Made by a program: the position numbers and the translations under genes. Positions 44,783 through 55,212 of a stretch of 64,000 nt of DNA are shown piece by piece. The first letter of the stretch is position 1. Each line of letters begins with the position of its first letter. The stretch covers positions 313,389 through 377,388 of the forward strand of contig NRSV01000019.1 in assembly GCA_002286855.1 (NCBI GenBank), read 5' to 3'. This DNA comes from Bipolaris cookei (Eukaryota > Ascomycota > Dothideomycetes > Pleosporales > Pleosporaceae). Below the pieces are notes generated by a model, which ran no database searches, was not told where the DNA came from, and worked only from the letters and a program-made list of their open reading frames with translations.

Positions 44783-45244
44783 CTAAGTAATATGCCGAGG
44801 CCCTACAAGGCCTGATTTGTCACCCTCGAAAGTTCTTTCGGCAGACTTACTGTTACTCAACAACCGCCGTCGAGTCTCTATCATCTCGGACAGCGGAAGG
44901 TACGGACCCCACTTAGGAGTAAATACGGTTTCCGCAATCGCTTCTTTTGGGACACCGCTATCCGAGTCGGAATGGTCATAAATGGAGTTCCGACAAATCT
45001 TCAGTTCAGAGCCGCAACTAGGATCTGCAGCTTCATTGTTGGTGAAATCGTCAATTCTCGCTGGGTACGATTCATCCTCGGAAACAATCTCGAAGTGAGC
45101 ACCCATTGAGCCAAGTTCAACCGAGTCGATGCGTTTCTTTGCATTCAGTGGCTGGGGGTTCCCCTGATTACTTTGGCGATAGTGAGCTTCACGTGCCTCA
45201 ACTCTGTCCCACCTCAAGTCCGACTCCTCACTTCGTGTGGGCAT
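44783..45244 (-). CDS. Hypothetical 153-residue hydrophilic protein
   Basis: A single open frame from a true ATG, with natural-looking composition rich in Ser, Glu and Asp (SVELGSMGAHFEIVSEDESY, PSCGSELKICRNSIYDHSDS, YLPLSEMIETRRRLLS). No domain or signal peptide is seen. It resembles the cytosolic tails of fungal 7-TM proteins such as the one at 42.2-43.4 kb, so it may be a remnant of such a gene; this is a guess. A possible donor (gtgaca) near 44826 would change the C-terminus. Confidence 0.33.
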   Translation of the reverse strand: MPTRSEESDLRWDRVEAREAHYRQSNQGNPQPLNAKKRIDSVELGSMGAHFEIVSEDESYPARIDDFTNNEAADPSCGSELKICRNSIYDHSDSDSGVPKEAIAETVFTPKWGPYLPLSEMIETRRRLLSNSKSAERTFEGDKSGLVGPRHIT

Positions 45245-47812
45245 GATGTCTACAGACTTTATTGTGGTACGGAGTATAAACGTGCGGTGGTGGTCAAGTG
45301 TAAGATAAGAAGAACTAAAAAAAAGAGTAAGGCGATGGTGAGGGTCTACTTGCTGACCCGGAAGGTATGATTTTTCCGAGAACGGATGAGTTCACAGTGT
45401 TGCCTTTGTCTTTGACTTCCCCCGAAAGAACGACCAGATATAGGGATCTAAATACTAAACAGAGTCTACACAGTGTGCCAAAGACCATTCGCATGCATAG
45501 CCGCTGTGTCCACGTTAATATGTACCAATACGCATCGTCGCCGACGTTATTGCAAAGAATCAAGACAAAGAAAAAGTACAGAAACTCGGACTCGCCGTTA
45601 CTCGTGACCAAACCTTCGGGTCAGACCCCTACGCTCTTTGGTCGCCTTGAAGCTGCATGGCAAGATACGCTGGCACAAATAACGACGCGACAATAGTACG
45701 CTAAGACTATACATCCACTGGGTACGGGCCTTACATGGCTGGCTCTAAGTGGCAATCATGGCGCTCGCGAAGTCATGCAATTCCTAACTACGCAAGCCCA
45801 GTACGTCACCATCGCAAGCTAGCTGGTTCGCTCCTCTTCATCAAAACATACCGCACGTGGTATTGTTGACAAACTAATTAATTTCACAACAGTCAAACCT
45901 CCGTTTTATGTTAAAGAGGTGCGGTCAATAGTTGATGGGTTTAACCGCCTCTCTGACGCAAGACAAGTGGGATGGAGGTCAGCATATATTACAGCCATTA
46001 AACCGGTATTATCTGACCATATGATGGAGAAGGTAATTGGTTGAGAAGGACTTCGACACATTGACACCATGCTTCGGTGAGTCCGCGCACGCTAACAGCT
46101 TCTGCAATTCTGAGCAATTGACATATGCAAGGCTGTAGCAAGACCGAGACATGTCACGCAGGCTGGAGGCCCAAGAACCGAACGTTCGGGTTTGACAGCT
46201 ACAAAAGCGGGGCGCCCATGTGGTTTCCACACATAACGTTTGATGATATCATCCAAGGGCTTTTGGCAGTCGCAAAGCTCAGCAGCTTTGTGGTATGAGA
46301 ACGTTGGTGATAGCGGACAGATCCGAGGCTTGTAGCGTTTACGGCAGGTCTGAAGTAAGTAGGTGGGGGTGTACAGTAAGCCGCAGTCACCTCTCCAATC
46401 ATACCCTTGTCAATGAATGTACCGTGTACAAGAAAAACGTCATTGTTTTGCAATCACTATCTCTTGACCGGTTGTCATCCCTCTACGATGTACCAATTTC
46501 CAGTACTAAGGGCTGAGCACTTCACTAGCGGCGGCAATCCGAGCTAAAAAGTCTGACCGGTTCAGCCATGTAAGCATTCTGCATTCGAGAAAAAGAGGGG
46601 TCATAATCGCGAGTCGATCTAGTTTTGCGGCTTATGCACAGGAAAGAAGCATGTGAAAGGCCTTAGTATTTATCGCCCGGCTTGTTCATCCTCAATCTCC
46701 CAAGACTTTCCGCACACTCGCTCGAAACAAAAGTCAAGTTAGGTAGATGCCCAGAGCCGATTGGTGAGATGGACAATGGTCATTTGTGGAATCGACAGAA
46801 GCTGAGCCACCGGGCGGCATGCAGGGTTCGGCGGATGACACGCTCCCCGTACCTAGTATAGAAATTACGGACTTGTTTTCTAAAAACCGGCCGCATCGTC
46901 TTTATGACAAATGCGATGCCGATTGTGCAAACCCAAATTACCGACTTGATGTCTGGGCAAGGCGGAAAGCGCGGCTGGGCTCGACTCTGCCCCCTAATTG
47001 GTCTTTGGTCACTGCAGCTTCAAAGGCTGGTAGCGAACACTTGTTAGTATCTAACCGATCGGAATATAGAGCTTAGTATCACATGTCGCGACTACGGGAT
47101 CCTGTTCAAAAGAATGTCATCATGCGGTTCCGTCATTGTCACAGCCTTGTTGTCAGTGTTGAATGATGGTGCCAGAAGAGATTACTATTCACGATTAGCC
47201 TCTGCTGGGGTACTCTGTTTGTGGCTCGTGTAACTTCGACCTAAGTTTACTATATCGTTTGTAGTCTTTCGAGAACTACGCAGAGCATAAGATATAAAAG
47301 AACTCGGCTTGGGAAATTTTCTCAGCAAGAGTTAGCCGCTGGATATGTCTGGAGATTTGCGCCCGAGATTACCAATGGAGATTAGCCATACCGCATGAGG
47401 CATTATTTCACTGCATCGTTCCGTCTGGCGATTCCTTTCACGTATTAATGTAGCACTCAATTCATAAAATATCCATGATAACAAGCTCGATATATCTAAT
47501 CTCTATCACTACTTATGCGTTTTGGGAGATATTTCTAACACATGTGTGCAGAAAAAAAACCCTCCTATTAATGGCAGTTCCGGTAATCTTTCAACTGGAC
47601 CTTCGCACCTTGTACGAGGAGCAGCTTAGACAGATAGACTGTGTGCCCATAGGCTAGGCTCACTACAGTAAGGTTCACTACAGTACCAAACTTCATTCAA
47701 CGTTTAAGATAGGAATAGTCATATAACATTCATATACATTGAAAAATAATAAATAGTATAATTATTCGGTTCCCAGATTGTACATCCGGTAGCTCATATC
47801 CGGTAGTTTCTC
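45245..47812. other. Gene-sparse stretch left of the secreted-protein gene
   Basis: No gene is supported. Open frames at 45367-45696, 46295-46516 and 46786-47076 (plus) start on non-ATG codons or lack motifs. A small direct repeat, cactacagtaaggtt then cactacagtacca, occurs at 47661-47690. AT content rises towards the right. Confidence 0.35.
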
Positions 47813-48335
47813 TTAGCAAAGCTTGTAGTAATCAGGGCCACCCGCGCCCTGGCAGAGCGAGACGGACCTGCAAACACCCTTGCTCCATTCGGAACCCCAC
47901 TGCTGCACACACTTCTGGTTGTTGAAGACCGTGTTCATGGCAGGGGTGCTTGAGGTAGCTGGGAAGCACTAAATAGACTCTTGATTAGAACAGGTACTAT
48001 GATCACATGGGTCCATGTGGAAAAGAAAGAGAGAGATAGGGAGGAAAAAAAGACACTGATGATAGACAAACAGAAAATTTAGACTTACCCACTCGCCTGG
48101 GCCATGGAGTGAGCCTCTCATAAGCTGGCAGAGTCCAGAAGCCCTGGTTTCTCCGGCGGCATTCTGGCAGGTACACTCCTGGCTCTGGATAGGGAATTCT
48201 CTATTTTAGCTTTGTTAGTAGGTTTCTAAAAAAAATGGTAGGTTTAAAGGATATTTCTTACGCTGCCTGGGAGGAGGGCAGAGCGGCAGCCAGAACGGCA
48301 GGCAGAGCAACAAGAGTGACGAAGAAGGCCTTCAT
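47813..48335 (-). CDS. Small secreted cysteine-rich protein, effector candidate
   Basis: Three exons: 48335-48262, 48200-48089 and 47968-47813; introns of 61 and 120 bp; 113 residues. The N-terminus MKAFFVTLVALPAVLAAALP is a clear signal peptide, probably cleaved near Ala17-Ala19. The mature part has eight cysteines in the order C-x1-C-x12-C-x13-C-x18-C-x12-C-x5-C-x11-C, the last being the C-terminal residue (GGPDYYKLC), suggesting four disulfides. The spacing does not match CFEM or hydrophobins, and I recognise no family. Splice sites are good at all four boundaries (gtaaga/aatag, gtaagt/tttag). It stands isolated, with about 4.4 kb of gene-poor DNA to its left and 4.8 kb to its right, a typical setting of fungal effectors. 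Role in a host is inference only. Confidence 0.87.
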
Positions 48336-48446
48336 GATGACGGGTAGTGGTCGTTTGAAAGTGAATGAGGCTACTTTTTGGCTTGGATGAGTAGTACAGG
48401 CGAGTAGTGAGGAAAAAAAATATTCTCAGCCTACTGTTTACGTGTC

Positions 48447-48452
48447 TATATA
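48447..48452 (-). promoter_or_regulatory. Candidate TATA box of the secreted-protein gene
   Basis: TATATA lies about 112 bp upstream of the start codon; a pyrimidine-rich, A-containing leader with cactttcaaacgacc follows. Position and sequence fit a fungal core promoter but the motif is short in AT-rich DNA. Confidence 0.3.
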
Positions 48453-51400
48453 CATTTTCCCCATACACCTCCATTACTGATTTCTTGAATTGATGTCGAG
48501 TCATGATCATCATCCGAGGTATGACTATCTGCAATTTCTTAGGTACGCTCCACTCATGCTTGCATATATTATTGATATTCCATGTTTTAACATCGGGAAG
48601 CAACCGTAGAAACATGTTTACTCCGGAGTATTCGGCCAAGACTATCCGTTCTTAGTCTTGCTCCTCTTCTCAAGGCTTGGCTGTTAGGCGGGGCGGCTGT
48701 TTAAAGCGGCTTGAACACCGAGCGTGGTCGCATTGTGATAAGAAACCCCCGGTCGACCCCGGATTCTAAGCGCCGTTGGCCCACAGGAATAGGCCGGGAT
48801 GCGCATGATGCCGAGCAAAATTTATATGTTGATACTGGCTTGCTGCAAGGGCAAAGCAAAACACCACTGTGTCCGTAATGCCTGCCCCATTGCAAAGTCT
48901 AATCTCACCTAGTAGCTTGTATGCTCCTCCAGAACACCAATCCCACAACTAACCAAGGTCGAGAAGTGTGCACTGAGTTCTTTCATGGAAGTCCCAAGTG
49001 AAGAATTCGCTACTGCACTCGTCGCCCTCAATCCAGACTACAGACTTATCATGCAACGCAGATCATTACCACGTAGTGGTGTAACATAACTCGGAAGTAC
49101 CTTGCCAAAAATCACTTTTCGGGTTGCAACAATTGAGCAAAGATCAGTGTTTGCTCCTACGAAACCCTGCCTTTCCATCATTACCATCTTAGATGAGCGA
49201 GACTAGAACGCTCTGTGGGTCTGACATCAAGGGATTAGGTCGACGTATCGCAATCTGCCGTCGCACAGGTTAGTCTCAATCGCATTTTAGAAGGTAACAA
49301 CTTCCCCCTTTCTGCATCCTTCCCATGTTTGCATCGTCCGATTACGTTGTTGTCTGCGCTCAGCATAGTCTTTACTTTAATAGGCTCCAAATGTGCTCAA
49401 AGGTACTAGCTTTACTACCTCATGATTGGCTCGGACTGTCTCTGCGCATTGACAGTCTACCAAAGGATCTTCCGCTTAAATATGACCTGCATGAACAGTA
49501 TTGGATAGCTCTTAGCGACCGTTGGACGATTTTGAGTACAGCACGGGACTAGGCGCTTTGTGCATGGGCCGTGAGACATGTTGACATCGCCAAGGTACTC
49601 GAGTCGGAGAATGCTTCCAAGGTGCTCAACCCTATGATAGATGTTAAGGCGTTTGTTTGCTCCCAAAGTATCCAGACTGATTGTTTCGCCTTGCTGCCGA
49701 CTCCGCCTATCTCAAGAGACACTGCTTTTACTTACACAGCGAGAGTCTTAGCTGCTAGTGGTCTTTAAAGTACTGGATAATTCTATCCATCATACCTTTT
49801 TATCCTCAATTCAACAGCAGACTGTGACGAGTGTGTCGCCAAAACCGTTCGGGTGCAAGTAAACTCTGCTTTTGTAGTAGACGATGGCGTATGCTAAGAC
49901 CTTGCCCCCTTACCCCCCTCATTCAAAGATATTCGATATAATACCACTATTTCTACGTTTTTGAAGACTAGCACGAAATTTAAACCATTTCACAAGCACG
50001 AGCCATGGGGCTATTCGAGACTTCTTTATTAATGTGTGGTTTCAGCCATATTCCCTAGCCAACTCCACCGTCCCCTTTTAACTATATCGTTTCCTTCTTC
50101 TAGGGTATAACTAGCTTAATAGAGCAGGATCTTGGCTAAATTTGAACCTGCTTCTTGATATCTCGCTCCTTGTCTTCTTCTCTACTAACTTTTCTATGTA
50201 CTTTGAGGAATGTCTTTTAATACATAGTAAAAGGAGATACTTCTCTAGAGTAACAGAAACTTTCGTCTAACTGGTTACGACTTCTTATCTAGCTTTTATG
50301 GCAAAGAAAACTAAAACTATTACCAATTAAGATAGGACTTATTCTTTTCTCTAGTATTTCTAAAGTAAGTGCACAATATATGTCTCTTGTTTAGTACTGT
50401 ATTACGTAGAAGTACATAGTAATAGAGATACGTAAGAAAGAAAGGGCTGAACAATGAATCACGTAGTACTACTAAATTATAATATCGTGCTGTCTGCATA
50501 TACATTTTGTTAGTACTGCTGTTATTAACTCGGCTTGTACGCATTTAACAAAACTTTAGCGCGCGAGCAGTGTCATTTCCAGAAATACTATAGTAATAAC
50601 AGCTGACCAAATCTAGTTGTGAGTGACTCGTTTCTGATGTTGCCACACGGAATGCTATTTAAGTCTAAGTTAGCTTGGTCGATTTTATCTACATTAGCGG
50701 GTATTCAGAGCAGAAAGTTAGACGAGTAGCGTAGTAGCCTGACAAGTGTATAGAGCTATGGAGCGCCCTTGGTATTTATGCCATTGGCTTAGTATTCGGA
50801 ATCGCCGTCTGATGGTGTGGTTTATGCCAACTAGGAGCTTGCACGAGTACATTTTATAGTAGTTGATTGCCTGCGCACTTATCCGCATTGAAGGACGTTT
50901 ATTGTTCAGGAATTAGAGTCGATTTAGTAGTGAATGCGCAGAGAGTTGCATCGTTAAGCGAGTTGCTGTTATGGTTACATCAAGGGCATTAATATTCCTT
51001 AGTTTTCTGCTCCCCATACGGACTAGTACCAGCACTGGGAGCAACAAGTAATGATGAAAGAGAAAAAAAAAGGTGCTGACTTGTATAGTAGCTGTGTAGT
51101 AACGACTAGGCTTGATTACGCAATCGAGCTAGTCCCCGCATCCGAAAGACGCTCGTGTGCCTGAATGAGCCCGGCATCGGTATACAGGGATCGTCCTTGT
51201 AGGTCTTTACGAATGAGCGGACGTATGCTTACTGACAGGAAGTATATCATGACAAGGTTGTGTTTCTGACATTGCACTCGTGATCATGCTACGCCATCTT
51301 GATTTACGTAGTTGTCCGATAAAGTACGTGCGCGGCTGAGCCACCACCGTACATATACATTAGAGAGGGTTGGCAGTAAGTCACTGTCTGGATTCCGCTT

Positions 51401-52055
51401 CAATACCCGCCTGAACCGGCCGCCTATCTGCCGTCTGATTGATGTTCTTGGTAGTAAGACTTCAGCATAATACGTATACATGTAATGATATGCTAAGCAT
51501 ATCCAGACGGAGGGCACGTCAGTGCAGTGGCTATGGAGTACTTGGTTCTTTGCTTAGGAGAGAGGCCCTTAACCTAGCGCAGAATAATTGCAATAAGCTG
51601 AGCCTATAGATAGAGATGTCATGTATACGATCACTTGCGATACAATATGCGAGGGTAGATTAGATTGTCGAGCGTACGCTAAGGATTGATTACATGAACA
51701 ACACAATACACATCGCCATCTTCTGCCTACTTTTTACCAAAGTGGATAGCATTCGTGGTTTTTGTAATGTTAATATAGGATTATCATTTAATTAATCAAG
51801 TATTGTAACAGCGAAATAATTATTCTTTCCCTTCGTTTCGACTTTAAATATCGTCAGAGATGGGGCTCATGCCCTGGGCAGTGCCCAGTGGACCCTCAAA
51901 CCACAACCTCAATCGCCCAACCCTGTATCGATCATACATCTATTCGCGGAAATAGGTGATGTTTGTTCCTGGCATCTCAAGGATAGGAGGATATTCCTGG
52001 GGAGGCTCAACATCACTCCTCACAGGCCACGAGCCCCGGGTTGCTTGCCATTCCC
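48453..52055. other. Gene-poor AT-rich tract
   Basis: No gene is supported on either strand. From about 49.9 to 51.9 kb the DNA is rich in TA-containing words (ttagta, actata, tagtac) with stops in all frames, as in mutated repeat relics, but no transposase, reverse transcriptase or terminal repeats are legible. The largest open frames (49325-49552, 50320-50544) are shorter than 80 codons without motifs. Confidence 0.4.
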
Positions 52056-52181
52056 AGAGTTGTCAACAATCAAGCTCATCAAGCCGAGCTAACGTGATAT
52101 AGTAATGATTAAACCTATATAATCTATCGTATTACTATATCACGTTAGCTCGGCTTGATGAGCTTGATTGTTGACAACTCT
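52056..52181. repeat. Perfect 51-bp inverted repeat with 24-bp loop
   Basis: The left arm 52056-52106 (begins agagttgtcaacaatcaagc) is the exact reverse complement of the right arm 52131-52181; one further outer base pair also matches. The loop gattaaacctatataatcta tcgt is AT-rich. The whole is 126 bp, could extrude or be transcribed as a long hairpin, and resembles a foldback or miniature inverted-repeat element. No target duplication was found. Confidence 0.95.
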
Positions 52182-53155
52182 GCCAGTGGGGGTTCCGTGC
52201 AAAAAGAAATGCAATCTAACTGGCTCTAGGAACCTCTGTGTCACAAGATGTTAGGAGCTCAAGTCCAAAAGCTTTGAGAAGCGTTGGCGGATTGCTACAT
52301 ACACTATCTGTGAAGACTCATGACGTTGCGTGAGGAAACAGGACAGAGATTCGTCGATAGAATATATCATGGGTGGCGAGCGTACGTGTAGTACCTCAGT
52401 ATCACTCAGTCAATCAGCAGCAGAATCCAGGTGCTCGTTAGTGCACTCGGCATCTGTGCCAAATGTGCACAAGATTGTTAGGTGTTACGGCAACCCAGCG
52501 GTTACCGTGATACTCTGCTCTCATTGGCCACACATATGCTACCTTACTATAACCTAGTGTTTATATAATCTAGATGTTACAGAATATAGACAAGGTGAAT
52601 AATGTAGGTGCTGTATGCCCGGACATGGACAAACAGAGTCTGATTGGAATAGGTAGTATCCATGAGTCATTACAGCTTCTCAAATCCAAGCGCATCTACA
52701 CACTTGCCCGTCCTGGACATAACCTATTTCAAAAACGACTGTATTCCCCAGACCCCATTTTACCACCCAATCACCACTTCATCTCATCATGACTAACCTC
52801 CCCCCAAAAATCCCATGACTCCACCCCAATTCATCCCCATTGTGGAACGAAGAAAAGGGCGCCAGCTAACCCGCCTACAGAAAGCGCTCGGATGGCGCCC
52901 CGCCCCACCACCCCACCTGATTGGCTCCCAGTCCGTCTGGCGGTGACGGGCGCTAAGGAAAAAAGGGCACCACGACATTATATGCTGTAAGCATCACTCA
53001 GTCATCCGTATTCCTCCCATCTTTCTTTGCAAACCTCATTTGGATGTGTTGATGATATACATATAAAAGTGTCTTTGTCGAGTAAGAAAAGTGCTTGTGC
53101 GGATAATACAAATTGCAATTGACATTACTATCTCTTTGGGGTTGACAAAAAAGAG
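52182..53155. other. Upstream region of the MFS gene
   Basis: No coding gene is supported. The C-rich tract at 52790-52930 (ccacccaatcaccac and similar) precedes the MFS leader, and tatacatataaaa near 53054-53066 may serve as its TATA region. Confidence 0.4.
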
Positions 53156-55033
53156 ATGGAGCAACAAGAACTACAAATCCTACCGGCCACCACACCCAAG
53201 AAACATGGGATTCCGCATGCAGCGCAGAAAGAAGAAGAAGAAGAAAAACAGCAACAACAACAACAAAATGTGGCAATTGGAGAGGAAAGGAGAAAGAGGA
53301 GTAAAGTGCGCTTAGTCGCTATTATCACCGCGTTATTTGTATGTTCGACCTTTTTCGTTTGACTTTCCCTTTTCTCATCTCGTCTTATCGAACTACAACC
53401 TTTCCATCAAGAAGCCAAAAAACGAAAGACGAAAAAAAAGAAGAAAAGAATGAACCTCCAAAAACTGTATATGTATATACGTACACTAACTTAAAAAAAG
53501 CTCTCCCTCTTCGTCTCCGCCCTCGACGCAACCATCGTCGCCACTGCCGCACCCACCATATCCCGCGACCTCTCCTCCGCCGCAGGCTACACCTGGATCG
53601 GGGGCGCCTACCTCCTTGCCAACGCAGCCTCAGGCCCCATCTGGGCGTCGCTCTCCGACATCTGGGGCCGCAAGCTCATCATGCTCGTTGCGCTCGCACT
53701 CTTCTTCGTTAGCTCCGCTGTGTGCGCTTCGGCAAAGACAATGCAGGAACTTATTATTGGGCGGGCGTTCCAGGGCGCTGCAGGTGGTGGGTTAATATTG
53801 CTTGTGCATGTGTGCATTAGTGATTTGTTTAGCTTGAGGGAGAGGAGCTTGCTGATGGGGTTTACTGAGGGAATTTGGGCGTTGGCCGGGGGTGTGGGAC
53901 CAGTGCTTGGTGGGCTTTTCGCGAGCTTGGTGAGTTGGAGGTGGTGTTTTTATATTAACCTTCCTATCAGTGGTGTTGCATCCGTTCTCGTCTTGCTCTT
54001 TCTCGATATCCAGCACGAACATACGTCGTTCCTGCGTGGCATTCGCGCGATAGATTGGCTCGGGATCGTCACGTTTCTGGCTTGCACGCTACTCTTACTC
54101 CTCGGACTCGACTTTGGTGGCGTCTTGTTCCCCTGGTCTTCGCCTAAGATTATCGTTCTCCTTACCATCGGCACGGCCATGCTCTTCGTCTTCATCTACA
54201 GCGAGGCCAAAGTCGCAAAGTATCCGCTGATGCCCATGGCCCTGTTTAAGCACGCTACGAATGTCGCCGTGCTATCCGTCGTGTTCCTGCACGGCTTCGT
54301 CTTCATAGCAGGAGAATACTACATGCCGCTCTTCTTCCAGTCCGTCCTCGAAGCCTCGCCCCTGCGCTCCGGTCTGCTGCTCCTCCCCTTCATCGTTACA
54401 GGCGCCCTCGCCGGCGTAGGATGCGGTGTGATAATACACAAGACGGGGCACTTCCGGCCCATCATCTGGATTGGCACGCTGCTCCTTACCATCGGATTCG
54501 GTCTCTTCATCGCCTTTAGCGCAACGACTTCGACGGCAATGGCAGCTGTCTTCGTGGCCATTGGCGGCCTGGGCTCGGGAGTTCTGTTCGAGGCGCCCCT
54601 AATTGCGATTCAGAGCCAAGTCCAGCAGTGCGATGTCGCCAGTGCAACTGCTACGCTGACGTTTGTTCGCAATATTGCCGTCGCTGTATCCACCATTGTA
54701 GGCGGCACAATCATCCAGAATTCCATGGATAGCCAGGCCTCCTTACTACGCGATGCGGGCGTTCCACAGCATATACGGGAACTGCTGGATGGCGAGAATG
54801 CGCTTGCAAACGTCATGGTGCCGAGCACGTTGGGCAGTAACCCCAAATGGGAACATGCTGCCAAGCAAGCTTTTGCGTACGCTATGCGCAATATGTGGAT
54901 CACTTACACGGTGCTTGCATTCCTGGGCTTTGTGGCAAGTTTGTTCATAAAGTCGGCTGCGCTGAGTACTGACCATGTGGAGACTGTGACGGGTTTGAAG
55001 AAGGAAAAGAAGCCAAACGAGATCACGACATGA
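53156..55033 (+). CDS. MFS transporter, DHA2-type (14 spans)
   Basis: Proton-coupled multidrug or small-molecule exporter of the plasma membrane. Two exons: 53156-53338 and 53501-55033, with a 162-bp intron (branch actaac); 571 residues. The N-terminal tail is polar with a Glu/Gln run (EEEEEKQQQQQQ). The junction rebuilds the first span IITALFLSLFVSALDATIVA. Loop 2-3 motif A is SLSDIWGRKLIM, motif C is GGVGPVLGGLFASLV, followed by SWRWCFYINLPISGVASVLV, the 14-TM signature. Later spans include KHATNVAVLSVVFLHGFVFI and VFVAIGGLGSGVLFEAPL. The family contains gliotoxin- and toxin-export pumps as well as general drug pumps; the substrate cannot be told from sequence. Confidence 0.93.
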
Positions 55034-55212
55034 GTTTATGATTTTCCCCAAAGCATCATTGGACCCAAAATTTTTTCTTAGACCCACAGGTATTCTGAGA
55101 TCCAGGGATATCCCTAGACCCAAAATTATTCTCGGATTCAAAAGTCTCTATACATCTATAGCATCTATATACAAAATTATTGCCTCTACCTACAACAATA
55201 ACAATAACAGTC

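Noticed and set aside
46786..47076. A 96-codon open frame with DKCDADCANPNYRLDVWARR
   Set aside because: It starts on a non-ATG codon, and no domain, signal peptide or splice partner was found.
47813..48335. CFEM domain for the secreted 8-cysteine protein
   Set aside because: Eight cysteines are present, but the order and spacing (notably C-x1-C first and a terminal cysteine) do not fit the CFEM pattern.
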